Notes: generated by a model from the letters alone, not told the origin. A DNA stretch of 64,000 nt from Corynebacterium choanae (GCF_003813965.1 NZ_CP033896.1:1922001-1986000); one strand, 5' to 3'; shown: positions 46,972-58,448, counted from the stretch's first letter. Translations and numbers: made by a program.

Positions 46972-48063
46972 ATGTCGCACCTCACCGTCAATGCGCAAGA
47001 AATTCGATCAGCAGTCGAAACCAACCTTGCAAGTTTTCTTCATGACCGCCGCGAAGAGCTCGCCCCTATCGACGGTTTTATTAGCGATGTAGCTGAAGAC
47101 ATCATCGCTTTTGTGACCGGTGGTGGTAAACGAATGCGGCCATTGTTTGCTTGGACAGGGTTTGTGGCAGCAACCGGTGAGCAGGAACCACTTGAACGCC
47201 CTGAAGCTGTCCTCAGAGCGGTCAGCGCTTTAGAACTGATCCAGGCTTGTGCTCTCATTCACGACGATATTATTGATGCTTCTGAGACCCGGCGTGGCAA
47301 ACAAACCATTCACCGCCGGATTGCTGATCATCATGCAAGCCACGGCTGGAAGGGGGATCCACAGCGGTTTGGTGAATCGATGGCGATCTTGGCCGGAGAT
47401 TTGGCGTTGGTGTGGGCTGATGATCTGATCGCTGAAGCATGTCTGTCTGTGGAGGGTTTGGTACGAGCTTGGCCTGTGTGGGCCAGGATGCGAACCGAGG
47501 TTATTGCAGGGCAAATGCTTGATATTTCGGTGGAAGCGGCGCGTGACGAGCGGCCAACTTCTGCCCGGAAGATCAATGAGCTCAAAACTGCCGCCTATAC
47601 GATCGAACGCCCCTTGCATTTTGGGGCGATGCTTGGTGGCGCCGATCAGCGTCTCGTCGATGCCCTCCGGGAATATGGCACCGATGTGGGGGTTGCTTTC
47701 CAACTGCGGGATGATTTGTTGGGCGTGTTTGGGGATTCTGCAGTCACCGGTAAACCGGCCGGGGATGATTTGCGGGAGGGGAAACGCACCTTGCTGGTAG
47801 CGAAAGCGTTGGAGTATTTGGATACCCATGATCAAGCCGGTGCACGTCAGCTTCGGGAAGGTCTTGGTGAGGTCACAGATCCTGCGGCGATCGCTGAACT
47901 TGCCGACCTTATTGCCGGTACTGACGCGGTTGAGACTGTGGAGGAAGAGATTAGCGCTTTGACCGACAAGGGGCTGCGGGCAATCAGGGACGTTCCGCTG
48001 ACGCGGCAGGCCAGTGAAACGTTAGAGTCGTTGGCGCTTGCGGCGACTGTTCGTCACGCCTAG
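46972..48063 (+). CDS. Polyprenyl (geranylgeranyl-type) diphosphate synthase
   Basis: 363 residues from ATG 46972; the frame opens earlier (46786), but the extra part is Cys/Arg-rich and unlike the family. Trans-prenyltransferase motifs: GGGKRMRPLFAWTGF, first Asp-rich motif LIHDDIIDASETRRGK, MAILAGDLALVWADDLI and second Asp-rich motif FQLRDDLLGVFGD. It condenses IPP with allylic diphosphates; product chain length is not certain. It is equivalent in position to idsA2 (Rv2173). In corynebacteria such enzymes feed lipid carriers, menaquinone or carotenoids. Confidence 0.92.
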   Translation: MSHLTVNAQEIRSAVETNLASFLHDRREELAPIDGFISDVAEDIIAFVTGGGKRMRPLFAWTGFVAATGEQEPLERPEAVLRAVSALELIQACALIHDDIIDASETRRGKQTIHRRIADHHASHGWKGDPQRFGESMAILAGDLALVWADDLIAEACLSVEGLVRAWPVWARMRTEVIAGQMLDISVEAARDERPTSARKINELKTAAYTIERPLHFGAMLGGADQRLVDALREYGTDVGVAFQLRDDLLGVFGDSAVTGKPAGDDLREGKRTLLVAKALEYLDTHDQAGARQLREGLGEVTDPAAIAELADLIAGTDAVETVEEEISALTDKGLRAIRDVPLTRQASETLESLALAATVRHA

Positions 48064-48368
48064 GCACAGCTGAAAATGTACTTTCCACAACGCTGCCTGC
48101 CCCTGTAGTAATACCGCCAGTGTGTTGGTGCTCTGTAGGGTGTCTTGCGGGAGGCTGATCTATCCGTTGTGGTCGGGATGGCAGCAGGTGATGCCGGTCG
48201 TTTCACCTCCCGGATGGTTGGGAGCAAAAAAACTCTCCCCGGAAAACAGTTCCGGGGAGAGCATTGCTATCGGGGGGTGAAAGCCCCTTTGCGGGATATG
48301 TGTGCCCGCGGTGCCAGTCGCGAACAGCTACAACTGTTGCGCGGAGGCAGCATTGTTCAAGCGCTCTG
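48064..48368. other. Short gap where mptA is expected
   Basis: 305 bp between the polyprenyl synthase gene and the Rv2175c-like gene. It contains only the terminator hairpin. In mycobacteria and C. glutamicum a long membrane mannosyltransferase gene (mptA) lies here; no trace of it is visible. Confidence 0.6.
48233..48261 (-). terminator. Intrinsic terminator of the Rv2175c-like gene
   Basis: Perfect 12-bp stem (CTCTCCCCGGAA / TTCCGGGGAGAG) with a 5-nt loop, followed on the minus strand by seven T. It may also slow plus-strand transcripts from the polyprenyl synthase gene. Confidence 0.92.
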
Positions 48369-48734
48369 TTAAAAGCCCATTGCTTGCGCGCGACGCATCA
48401 CTTCCCGGGCGAGATGCCCGTGTAAACAATCAATTGGCCGGCCAGGCAGGCTCGGATCATTGGTAAACATGTAATCCAGAATTTCAGTTTCTTCCCAGCC
48501 ACCATCTTTTAACAGGGCGGTAAGACCAACAATGAACTTGTTCATCTCTCCGTTGTCGGCAAGATAGCGGGCGGGAATTTTTTTCACCCCACCGTCTTTG
48601 ACGGCGATGATGGTGCCATTGTTCACCATGGTGATCAGCCGGGTGACGGGCGCATTCATTGCCTCGGCAGCGGTGGGCAGATCGAGCAGCGGTTCATCCG
48701 GAAGATACTTGTTTGCATCAGGAAAAGCAGTCAC
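48369..48734 (-). CDS. Rv2175c-like DNA-binding regulator
   Basis: 121 residues. N-terminal helix-turn-helix-like half (YLPDEPLLDLPTAAEAMNAPVTRLITMVNNGTIIAVKDGGVKKIPARYL) and a helical C-terminal half (MNKFIVGLTALLKDGGWEETEILDYMFTNDPSLPGRPIDCLHGHLAREVMRRAQAMGF). This is the full Rv2175c architecture. In M. tuberculosis the protein binds DNA and is phosphorylated by PknL, the divergently transcribed neighbour here as well. The 150-bp shared upstream region likely holds both promoters. Target genes are unknown. Confidence 0.93.
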   Translation of the reverse strand: MTAFPDANKYLPDEPLLDLPTAAEAMNAPVTRLITMVNNGTIIAVKDGGVKKIPARYLADNGEMNKFIVGLTALLKDGGWEETEILDYMFTNDPSLPGRPIDCLHGHLAREVMRRAQAMGF

Positions 48735-48885
48735 AGTTGTGTAAGTGTATAGCGTTGCCGGCTTTTTCCTAAGTGGTGGTCAAAGGCTCCACCCACGGTT
48801 TCATACCGGCCACGGTGAGGTGAACTGCTGGGTGTTCCCCAATCCCGGGGTGGTTTGTTGGCTGTGATCTGTCATACTTGATGCC

Positions 48886-51372
48886 ATGAGTCAGCTTGCG
48901 CGAGGCGATGTGTTAGAGGATCGCTATATTGTTGATGCGCCCATTGCCCGCGGCGGCATGTCCACGGTCTACCGGTGTGTTGATCAACGGCTGGGGCGGA
49001 CAGTTGCAGCGAAGGTGCTGTTAGATTCGCTGACCAGTGATCCGGTGGTCACTGGGCGGTTTAAGCGTGAAGCCCGGGCGATGGCGCAGTTGAATCACCC
49101 GAATTTGGTGAACGTGTATGACACAGGTTCCTCCGGGGAGCATGTTTTTCTCATCATGGAGCTGATCGATGGTGGCACGCTGCGGGAGTTGCTGCAGGAA
49201 CGCGGGCCGATGCCGCCGCATGCGGCGATTGCGGTGCTGCGTCATGTGTTGACTGGTTTGTCGGCGGCGCACACAAACAATATGGTGCACCGTGATATTA
49301 AGCCGGACAATATTTTGATTACCACTGATGGGCGGGTGAAACTTGCCGATTTTGGGCTGGTGCGTGCAGCCGATGCGGTGCATCCTTCTGATGGCAAGAT
49401 TCATGGCACCGTGAAATATTTGTCACCTGAACAGGTTGAAGACGGGTTTATCGGACCGCGGTCGGACTGTTATCAGGCAGGTATTGTGCTTTTTGAAATG
49501 CTGACAGGCACGACACCGTTTCAGGGGACTTCGCCGCTCAGCTTGGCTAATGATCGGCTTACTCGTGATGTGCCTGCCCCGTCGTCGGTGATTGCCGGTG
49601 TGCCGGAAGCAATCGATGAACTGGTCGCTTCCCTGTGTGCCCGGGCGGTGGAAGATCGGCCGAGTAATGCGGCTGCTGCTCTCGCCGAGGTAGAGTCGGT
49701 GGCTGCTGCATTGCACTTGCCGGCGTTTACTCCTCCTGCCCCAACCCGGGCGGCGGCAGCGTTAGCTGCCCAGGCGGCAGTGGACGATCCAACATCGGTG
49801 ATGACCACAATGTTGCCGCAAGCTGCAACGGATGGGGGGACAACAGATCCTGCCGCACCGCCCACGGTTGCGTTGCCGGGTGGTAACCCGTATGGTCCGC
49901 CGGCGGCTGGGTTAGCAGCTGCCGGGATCGGTGGGGTGAGTGGTGTCGGTGGGCTTTCAGCGGCAGCTGCTGCCGGGGTGGCCGGGTTAGCCGCCGACGA
50001 GGAAGACATTCCTGGTCGGCACCGCAGCGATGATCCGCGCCGAAGTCCAGTGCCACAGGTTACCGCTGACGAGCATCCCACAGCGGTGATCCGTAGCCAG
50101 CAGCAGCCGCCCGCCGAACAGCCACCTACCACGCACTCCCCCACCCCGGCGGCGGCACCGATCACTGATTCCACCCAGGTTCTGGCACCTGCAACCGACG
50201 GTGCCGCTATCCGGCAGCAGCATACTACGAATGCGGCACTACTTCCTGCTGCGGATCAATCGCCCCGGCGGGAATCAGCAACCATCACCCCGCAACGCCA
50301 AGTCGGTAACCGTTCCACAGCAAAACTGGTGCTGTGGCTAGCGGTAGTGACCGTCATGGTGTTGGCGATCGCAATTGGCGCGTGGTGGTTTGGTTCCGGC
50401 CGCTACGGCGAAATCCCCCAAGTAGTAGGGGCGGAAGCTGCGGCAGCAACACAACAGGTCAGCGAAGCTGGATTTACCGCTACTGAACAACCAGTTTGGG
50501 ACAACTCCGCCCCACCGGGCAGTGTGCTGGGCACAGTACCCGCCGCCGGGTCACAACTGGTGCGTGGCCGCACCGTGGCGGTGCTTGTCTCCCAGGGGCA
50601 ACCTGATGTGCCAGCAATTCCAGCCGACCGCTCCCCGGAGACCTATCATGCGGCCCTCCAGGAACGCTCCCTCACCTGGCAGTCAGGGGAATCATTTTTT
50701 GACCGCACCATCCCCGCCGGATCAATTATCAGTGTTGAACCGCCAGTTGGAACAGTGGTCGCTGCCGGTGCACCGGTAACAATTCACCAATCCAAAGGTC
50801 CGCACCCGATCACCATCCCCATGCTGCGCGGGCAAGCAGAACAAGCTGCTCACGATCAGCTCACCGAAGCCGGATTGAAAATCGTTGGGGTGCGGGCCGA
50901 ATATAGTGACGCAGTACCCGCCGGCCATATCGTCACCACCGAACCAGGTCCTGGTGAAGCAAGCGTCGAAGGCGCCGACATTACCCTCGTAGTATCGAAC
51001 GCTATCCCGATGCCAAATCTCATCGGCCAACCTGTGATCCCCGCTGAACAACAACTTGCGGCCCTAGGAATCACCACCACCAAACGCCTGCCCTCCACGA
51101 CCCCTGGCACAGGCGACCACGAAGTGCTCGACACTACACCCCGCCCCGGCGAATTGATCGACCCCACCAGCGGCACTGTGATGCTGATGATCTCCGACGA
51201 GGTGACCACCCCCAACGTGGTAGGGATGACTGTGGAAGATGCCAGCAAACTTCTCGAATCACTCGACCTGCAGTTGGCCGGCGACCTGCACGACCCTGCG
51301 GCGATCATCTCCCATCAACAACCCACCCCAGGCACCACCGCCCACTCTGGTGGACGCATCACCATCGACTAG
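48886..51372 (+). CDS. pknL: PknL Ser/Thr protein kinase with five PASTA repeats
   Basis: 828 residues. Kinase domain about 10-275: glycine loop IARGGMSTVYRC, Lys43 in AAKVLL, HRDIKPDN with Asp137, DFGL and the YLSPEQ segment. A long Ala/Pro/Thr-rich juxtamembrane linker follows, then one membrane helix at about 478-504 (LVLWLAVVTVMVLAIAIGAWWF). Outside lie five PASTA-type repeats, for example IPQVVGAEAAAATQQVSEAGF and TPNVVGMTVEDASKLLESL, which should bind peptidoglycan fragments. ATG 48886 is preceded by no strong site, but the protein starts as in relatives. It is divergent from the Rv2175c-like gene, its known substrate in M. tuberculosis. Confidence 0.95.
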   Translation: MSQLARGDVLEDRYIVDAPIARGGMSTVYRCVDQRLGRTVAAKVLLDSLTSDPVVTGRFKREARAMAQLNHPNLVNVYDTGSSGEHVFLIMELIDGGTLRELLQERGPMPPHAAIAVLRHVLTGLSAAHTNNMVHRDIKPDNILITTDGRVKLADFGLVRAADAVHPSDGKIHGTVKYLSPEQVEDGFIGPRSDCYQAGIVLFEMLTGTTPFQGTSPLSLANDRLTRDVPAPSSVIAGVPEAIDELVASLCARAVEDRPSNAAAALAEVESVAAALHLPAFTPPAPTRAAAALAAQAAVDDPTSVMTTMLPQAATDGGTTDPAAPPTVALPGGNPYGPPAAGLAAAGIGGVSGVGGLSAAAAAGVAGLAADEEDIPGRHRSDDPRRSPVPQVTADEHPTAVIRSQQQPPAEQPPTTHSPTPAAAPITDSTQVLAPATDGAAIRQQHTTNAALLPAADQSPRRESATITPQRQVGNRSTAKLVLWLAVVTVMVLAIAIGAWWFGSGRYGEIPQVVGAEAAAATQQVSEAGFTATEQPVWDNSAPPGSVLGTVPAAGSQLVRGRTVAVLVSQGQPDVPAIPADRSPETYHAALQERSLTWQSGESFFDRTIPAGSIISVEPPVGTVVAAGAPVTIHQSKGPHPITIPMLRGQAEQAAHDQLTEAGLKIVGVRAEYSDAVPAGHIVTTEPGPGEASVEGADITLVVSNAIPMPNLIGQPVIPAEQQLAALGITTTKRLPSTTPGTGDHEVLDTTPRPGELIDPTSGTVMLMISDEVTTPNVVGMTVEDASKLLESLDLQLAGDLHDPAAIISHQQPTPGTTAHSGGRITID

Positions 51373-51481
51373 GCCTTAAGGAAAGCTCCGCCACACATTC
51401 ACCCCATTAGGGGTCATCTGAACAGCGCGACACACCCCACCACGCCTAAGGCACTACGCACGTGTGTGCCTACGCAAAGAC

Positions 51482-51520
51482 AATCCCGCTGCCAGCACAA
51501 TGCTTGCTGACAGCGGGATT
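51482..51520. terminator. Bidirectional terminator between pknL and aroG
   Basis: 10-bp stem (AATCCCGCTG / CAGCGGGATT) extended by CAGCA/TGCTG after one-nt mismatches, 20 bp from the aroG stop and 110 bp from the pknL stop. It lies between convergent genes. Confidence 0.85.
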
Positions 51521-51540
51521 ATTCCTGTGGGTTACCCCTC

Positions 51541-53300
<1,760 letters not shown>

Positions 53301-53831
53301 CTAGGAAGATCGTTGAATCGCATTACGCCGATCCAGAGGACAGACCTCAGCAATTGCTACAAACCGATCCCGGTTATGGCGAGCATCCTCTAACGCATCA
53401 TGCTGTCCCTGCGACATGGTGGGAATCCACGGCCTGCCAGCAAATTCCCAATACTGCTTCAACTCGTGGGTAAACCGCGGCAGCCGCGCCGGCATATCCG
53501 CCATCGAGCCGAACAGTTGGGCATACACCACATGATCGTAGCCACCAACCCACGCCCACAATTGGGGATTGTCTGCCTGTGTGGTGGGATGGTGAGCAAG
53601 TAGAAACTCGGCTACTTCCTCCGCGATGAGCCGGCGCGGCTTCCATAGTGGGCTGGCCGGCGACGGAAGTTGACTTAACACATGCGTCCGCACCCACTGA
53701 TTCGCGTCGCCGGGATGAAAGTCGGTAGAGCACGCATAATATTCCCGTCCATCTTCGGCGACGATACCGATTGACACCAGCTCAAGGGTGGTGCCATTGT
53801 CAAGGAATTCAGTGTCGTAGAAATACCGCAT
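53301..53831 (-). CDS. RNase AS-type 3'-5' exoribonuclease (DnaQ-like fold)
   Basis: 176 residues from ATG 53831. DEDDh exonuclease pattern: RYFYDTEFLDNGTTLELVSIGIV gives the first Asp and Glu. WAWVGGYDHVVYAQLFG gives the middle Asp, and HDALEDARHNRDRF gives the last His and Asp. This is the compact RNase AS (Rv2179c) family, which trims poly(A) tails. An earlier start at 53903 would add 24 Arg/Pro-rich residues without support. It lies between aroG and plsC as in M. tuberculosis. Confidence 0.92.
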   Translation of the reverse strand: MRYFYDTEFLDNGTTLELVSIGIVAEDGREYYACSTDFHPGDANQWVRTHVLSQLPSPASPLWKPRRLIAEEVAEFLLAHHPTTQADNPQLWAWVGGYDHVVYAQLFGSMADMPARLPRFTHELKQYWEFAGRPWIPTMSQGQHDALEDARHNRDRFVAIAEVCPLDRRNAIQRSS

Positions 53832-53930
53832 AGTCGGTGGAGTCCTTCGTTTGCGATCGCACCTGCGGGAAGGGGGATCACCGTCTGGCGCACTATCTCG
53901 CAAGCTGATGGGGCGGGATAGCGGTGGCCG

Positions 53931-54692
53931 CTACTGTTGGGTTGGTCGATACTGTTCCGGGTAACCTTCACCGGCAGCAAGTGATGCTTTAATCTGCTGG
54001 GCATACACATCCACATAGGGTTGCCCACTCATCTCACTGATCCGGTGCATCACCTCATCTGTGAGTGCCCGCGCGGTTGCTCGATCCTCTGGATCGGCAG
54101 CAAGTTCATGGGTGGCACAAAATGCGACCGGGTCGATTGGGGCACCGACCACCATGCGTACCTTGCTTGGCCGCAGAATCCAGGAGCCTTGCGGGTTCGC
54201 TTGTCTAGTGCCAATCATTGCGACCGGCACCAGTGGAGCACCGGTGGCCAACGCGACCCGAACAGCCCCGGTTTTCCCTTTATAAAGCCGACCATCGGGA
54301 CTGCGGGTCCCTTCCGGATAGATGCCGACGAGTTTTCCTGCTTCAACTTGCGCGATAGCAGTGTTGATCGCGGCAACTGCAGCGTCACTATTCGTGCGGT
54401 CGATAGGAACCTGCCCCACAGAGGTGAAAAACCAGCGCTGCAGCGTGCCAACAATCCCGGTGCCGGTGAAGTATTCCTGTTTAGCAAGGAAAGTGATCTG
54501 GCGCGGGCACAGCAGCGGCAGATAAAACGAGTCGAAAACACTCAAATGGTTAGACACCACGACTGCCCCACCGTGGGTGGGCATATGCTCCATCCCGGTG
54601 ACTGTGGGGCGGTTGTACAGTTTAAGAAACGGGCCGATAGCGACCTGTTTGAAAAAGGTGTACCACTTGTTGTTGGGCTGCTGCTCTGACAC
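53931..54692 (-). CDS. 1-acyl-sn-glycerol-3-phosphate acyltransferase (PlsC family)
   Basis: 253 residues from GTG 54692, which has GGAAGG at good spacing; the longer frame to 54860 is Cys/Gln-rich and unlikely. Acyltransferase motif I is VVVSNHLSVFDSFYLP (NHxxxxD with His and Asp). Motif III is LVGIYPEGTRSPDGRLYKGKTGAVRVAL, and motif IV is VPVAMIGT. Membrane-associated enzyme that makes phosphatidic acid for phospholipids. It is equivalent to Rv2182c in position. It is followed by the RNase AS gene on the same strand. Confidence 0.93.
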   Translation of the reverse strand: MSEQQPNNKWYTFFKQVAIGPFLKLYNRPTVTGMEHMPTHGGAVVVSNHLSVFDSFYLPLLCPRQITFLAKQEYFTGTGIVGTLQRWFFTSVGQVPIDRTNSDAAVAAINTAIAQVEAGKLVGIYPEGTRSPDGRLYKGKTGAVRVALATGAPLVPVAMIGTRQANPQGSWILRPSKVRMVVGAPIDPVAFCATHELAADPEDRATARALTDEVMHRISEMSGQPYVDVYAQQIKASLAAGEGYPEQYRPTQQ

Positions 54693-54816
54693 GAAGTGCG
54701 CCTTCCTAGCGGGGTGGCCGATAAAGTGTGTTGCCGCATTGCTACGCGGTAGTTGCTGCTGACCTGCCATACTACCGGGGAGCGTACAACAACATTGTTC
54801 GACTCTTGCAGTAACG

Positions 54817-55767
54817 CTAGCTTGTTGTTTGCTGGTTGCGGGCAAGATCAGCGACACCAATCATACCTGCGTCGCCGCCAAGTGTGGTGGTTTCAATGCG
54901 CGCATATGGACGATGTCCAGAGCCGGTGATCATGGTGGTGAACGTGTCGTGTGCCCGGTCATAGAACAAATCTGCGGCTGCTGCGACACCGCCGCCGATA
55001 ACAATCAGTTCCGGGTCGAGAACATCAGCAACGAGTGCTAGCCCGCTGCCGAGCCAAGTGGCGAAAGTGTCAACAATTTGGCGGGCGATCGGGTCGCCGC
55101 GACGGGCACACTGCATAATCAGGCGGCCTGTCAGCGAGTCTGGATCGGCTTGATAGGTCGGATGCAGGGCACTGTTTTGGGCGTCGACTGCCGCAGCAAG
55201 CGTTTCTTTCGCCTGCGTGACCAGCGCTGTTCCAGAACAGTAGCGCTCTAGGCAGCCACGCTTCCCGCAGGGGCACTCCCGCCCATTGGCGACGACTTGC
55301 AGATGGCCGAATTCTGGGGCGGTACCAAAGGCACCCCGGTAGAGTTTCCCGTCGATCATCAAGGCGCCACCAATACCGGTGCCGATTGCTATCAGCGACC
55401 AGATCCGTGCCCCTTGGGCGGCACCAAAACGATATTCCCCCCAGGCAGCCGCATTCGCATCGTGTTCTAAGGTGACCGGCAGACCCAGCCGGTCGGTGAG
55501 CAGTTGGCGAACATTCGTGTCACGCCACGGCAAATGGGGGGCGAAGCGAACAGTGGCACAGTCCGGGTCGAGGAATCCAGCGACCGCCAAACCCACCCCG
55601 GAGACCGAGTATTGATTTGCCAGCTTGTGCACAATGTTTTCGATTGCCCGTTCCATGGCTGCTGCGGTACCTGGTGTGGGTACTTGAGCGAGCTCCACGA
55701 TAGTGCCCTGGTCATCAACCACTGCACCCCGCAGATTTGTGCCCCCAATATCAAAACCAATGGTCAT
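54817..55767 (-). CDS. glk: ROK family glucokinase
   Basis: 316 residues from ATG 55767. Sugar kinase with ATP site IGFDIGGTNLRGAVVDDQG, sugar-binding LEHDANAAAWGEYRFGAA, IGTGIGGALMIDGKLYRG and the ROK zinc signature CPCGKRGCLERYCSG. His in PEFGHLQ supplies the other zinc ligand. The short length and ROK type fit the C. glutamicum glucokinase at the same place. A TTG at 55800 with GGTGAG upstream is an alternative start adding 11 residues. Polyphosphate use (PpgK) is less likely, since no second phosphate-donor motif is visible. Confidence 0.9.
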   Translation of the reverse strand: MTIGFDIGGTNLRGAVVDDQGTIVELAQVPTPGTAAAMERAIENIVHKLANQYSVSGVGLAVAGFLDPDCATVRFAPHLPWRDTNVRQLLTDRLGLPVTLEHDANAAAWGEYRFGAAQGARIWSLIAIGTGIGGALMIDGKLYRGAFGTAPEFGHLQVVANGRECPCGKRGCLERYCSGTALVTQAKETLAAAVDAQNSALHPTYQADPDSLTGRLIMQCARRGDPIARQIVDTFATWLGSGLALVADVLDPELIVIGGGVAAAADLFYDRAHDTFTTMITGSGHRPYARIETTTLGGDAGMIGVADLARNQQTTS

Positions 55768-56059
55768 CGGGGCAGACAACGTAGATTGTGTCGGTAGCAA
55801 AACTCACCATCTCGATTCTTCACAACTGCAAAACGGCACGAACGCCTGAAGGCCAGTATTCCACACTGCAAGGGAATTCTTGGCAGCACTCCCCGGCTTG
55901 GCCTCCCGCTGGCTTCCCGCCCGTCCCCGAATACTGCTTGCAGCTTGCACACGGTGAGCAGGAAGCCATCGACAGCAGCAAAGCGGCGCTCTGCCCTTTA
56001 CGGCGCGGCATTGCCATACCAACGAGCGTCACTGGTCAACAGGGTGACCTTAGGCACTC

Positions 56060-57262
56060 TTACTGCTCAGGTGCACCAATTGCTAGTGTTTCCGCAAATC
56101 TTGCGCCAAGCTGTTGCCAGGAAAACTGCTGCTGCACGTGGCGACGACCAGCCTTACCCATGTGGCGGGCTGCGACAGGGTCTTGTAGCAGTGTGTTCAC
56201 CCGGTCTGCGATCTTGTCGATATTGCGTCCATCGACCACAAAGCCGGTATCTGGGGTGACGGTCTCCGGGGCGCCACCGGATTGCCCGGCGATCACCGGC
56301 ACACCGCAGGCTTGTGCCTCCAAATACACTATGCCAAGCCCTTCTACGTCTAACCCGCCCAGCCGCGTACGACATGGCACGGCTGCCACGTCGGCTGCTG
56401 CAAGCAGATCCCGCATTCCATCACCGGGTAACCGTCCAGTGAACACGATGCGTGTCAAATCGCTATGCTGCTGACCACTGGTGACATTTTGCACCGAAAA
56501 ACCGTGGGCTGCCCCGACAGCCCGGGCGAGGCGAAGCTGCCTGGCAAAGTCTGGGCCTTGCCCCACGATAGCTAGCCGGGCTTGCGGAAATTCCTGCAGC
56601 ACCCGCGGCCAGGCTGCCACCAGTTGATCTTGACCCTTGCGACGCACCAAACGGGACACACACACCACTAACGGGTTTTCTACGCCACCTGCGAACTGGC
56701 TGCGCATAGTCGCTACCACGGCATTTGGCTGTGGCCGAAAATAGGTGGTGTCTACTCCCGAAGGCAACGCGACATAGCGTGGATGCTCCCCCATCGCAGG
56801 CTGCAAAATCTGCCGGGTGTATTCGGCGATATAGCCAACCACATCAACTGTGTCACCGATACGGCGCAACAATTGGCGCCCACCGGGAATTGCTGCCCAT
56901 CCGGTTTCATGCCCATGTGTGGCTGCCACAATATGCTCTACCCCTGCTTGGCGCAGCTGCGGCGCGAGTAACGCTAATGGTGCGGCGGCTCCGAAAAACA
57001 CGGTGCGGATGTGATACTGGCGAACAATACGGCAAAGCGCACGTGCAACAGGTGGGGTTGGAAGTAACGGATAGCCGGGAATCCGGATCACCGGATAAGG
57101 CAGCTGCGCGTCATAGGTACGGCAAGCGGCTAACCCGCCTTGCGTAGAAGCCACCACCAGCACCTGGTGTGCCGGCAGTGTGGCGAGATAGTCACGCACA
57201 TAGGATTGAATACCTCCCACCGATGGTGGGAAATCATTCGTGACGACAAGAACCCGGGACAT
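56060..57262 (-). CDS. pimB: PimB'-type mannosyltransferase (GT4)
   Basis: 400 residues from ATG 57262 (AAGG eight nt upstream). GT-B fold: N-terminal VLVVTNDFPPSVGGIQSYVRDYL, AATHGHETGWAAIPGGRQLLRRIGD, then LPSGVDTTYFRP and CVSRLVRRKGQDQLVAAWP. The donor-site EX7E segment reads EGLGIVYLEAQACGVPVIAGQSGGAPETV. It matches PimB' (Rv2188c), which adds the second mannose to phosphatidylinositol mannoside from GDP-mannose. Soluble, acts at the inner membrane face. The downstream mannan-elongating genes normally near here are absent. Confidence 0.93.
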   Translation of the reverse strand: MSRVLVVTNDFPPSVGGIQSYVRDYLATLPAHQVLVVASTQGGLAACRTYDAQLPYPVIRIPGYPLLPTPPVARALCRIVRQYHIRTVFFGAAAPLALLAPQLRQAGVEHIVAATHGHETGWAAIPGGRQLLRRIGDTVDVVGYIAEYTRQILQPAMGEHPRYVALPSGVDTTYFRPQPNAVVATMRSQFAGGVENPLVVCVSRLVRRKGQDQLVAAWPRVLQEFPQARLAIVGQGPDFARQLRLARAVGAAHGFSVQNVTSGQQHSDLTRIVFTGRLPGDGMRDLLAAADVAAVPCRTRLGGLDVEGLGIVYLEAQACGVPVIAGQSGGAPETVTPDTGFVVDGRNIDKIADRVNTLLQDPVAARHMGKAGRRHVQQQFSWQQLGARFAETLAIGAPEQ

Positions 57263-57395
57263 GATCGCCACCTTAGCCGATCACCGACACACCCTGGCAT
57301 CCCACCCGCAGGAAGCAGCAGAAAACCGAACCTTCCTCGCTTTAACCGCCGGCGGCAGCGGCCGTACCGCAGGGTTATCGGTGGCGGCGCGAAAC

Positions 57396-58448
57396 CTAGT
57401 AGCGGCGCGCCCCATAAAACGGCATGGAATCAAGCGGCACAACCTGAACTGGAATCCCGTAGTCGGAGGCGTGAATCACCATACCGTTGCCGGCATAGAT
57501 CCCCACATGGGTTGCCCCCGGATAAAAACCAATCACATCGCCCGGCTGCAGATCAGCGATATCAACTGGGGTTCCCGCCGCCATTTGCGCTTGCGAAGTC
57601 CGCGGCACCGCAATCCCCTCTTGGGCGTATGACCACAGCACGAACCCGGAGCAATCGAAACGGTCAGGACCGGTTGCACCCCACTGGTACGGTGCCCCGA
57701 GTTTAGTGAAAGCAGCCGACAGCACCCGCAGCCCCTCGCCAGCGCTGCCCCCAACGTCAGCCAAACTGTACTCTTGCGGATCGTGACGCATCGCCCAGGC
57801 TATCCGCTGCTGCACGTCAAGCCCATCAATCCGCTCCCGAATGTCGTCAATTGCCGCGTTGAGTTCATCACGCTGGCTGGAAACTTCCTCGTGCCGGGCG
57901 GCGAGTTCACGGGCCGCGAAATCTGCTGCAGCCTTCGCAGTGGCGGCAGCGTTCACTTGCTCGGCGGCTTTGCTCGTAATGGCCGCCTTTTCGTCGATGA
58001 CCTGCTGCACATGTTGCTCCATCGACTTGAGGAACGCACCTCGGGCAATCGCTGTTTGCGGTCCATCGGCAGTAATCACGGTGGTGATCGGATCAACGAA
58101 AGCAGTGCGATATTCAGCCCGTGCTACCCGATCAAGACGTGATCTCGCCGCATCTTGGGCAGCTAATGCTTCGTCGGCGTGCTGTTTTGCTTCCGCGGCT
58201 GCAGCTGTTAACGAATCGACAGTCTCCTGTTGCCGCTCAAGGGCAATACTTAGCCCTTTGACTTCTTCATTTTTCGCTTCAACTTCCCGCGAAGTCTCTG
58301 CAAGCTCCTCCATGAGCGCGTCGATGTCATCAGCACCCGCCTGCGCAAGCACATGCTCAGCCCCTCGCGGAATGACAGCAGGATCACAAACGATTACCAG
58401 CAACGTGGCCGTGAATACCGCTGCCCCGAGCCGCACACTGAGTTTCAT
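57396..58448 (-). CDS. NlpC/P60 peptidoglycan endopeptidase with coiled-coil domain (RipA type)
   Basis: 350 residues. Signal peptide (LSVRLGAAVFTATLLVIVCDP), then a long coiled-coil domain (about 40-225) rich in Ala, Glu and Lys, and the C-terminal NlpC/P60 domain. The catalytic Cys is in DRFDCSGFVLWSY, the His in ATHVGIYAGNGMVIHA, and PYQWGATGP is the usual entry. The family cuts the D-Glu-DAP bond to separate daughter cells; the coiled coil probably autoinhibits or docks to a regulator. It equals Rv2190c/cg2401-type by position between PimB' and qcr. ATG 58448 has GGCAGGAAC upstream. Confidence 0.93.
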   Translation of the reverse strand: MKLSVRLGAAVFTATLLVIVCDPAVIPRGAEHVLAQAGADDIDALMEELAETSREVEAKNEEVKGLSIALERQQETVDSLTAAAAEAKQHADEALAAQDAARSRLDRVARAEYRTAFVDPITTVITADGPQTAIARGAFLKSMEQHVQQVIDEKAAITSKAAEQVNAAATAKAAADFAARELAARHEEVSSQRDELNAAIDDIRERIDGLDVQQRIAWAMRHDPQEYSLADVGGSAGEGLRVLSAAFTKLGAPYQWGATGPDRFDCSGFVLWSYAQEGIAVPRTSQAQMAAGTPVDIADLQPGDVIGFYPGATHVGIYAGNGMVIHASDYGIPVQVVPLDSMPFYGARRY

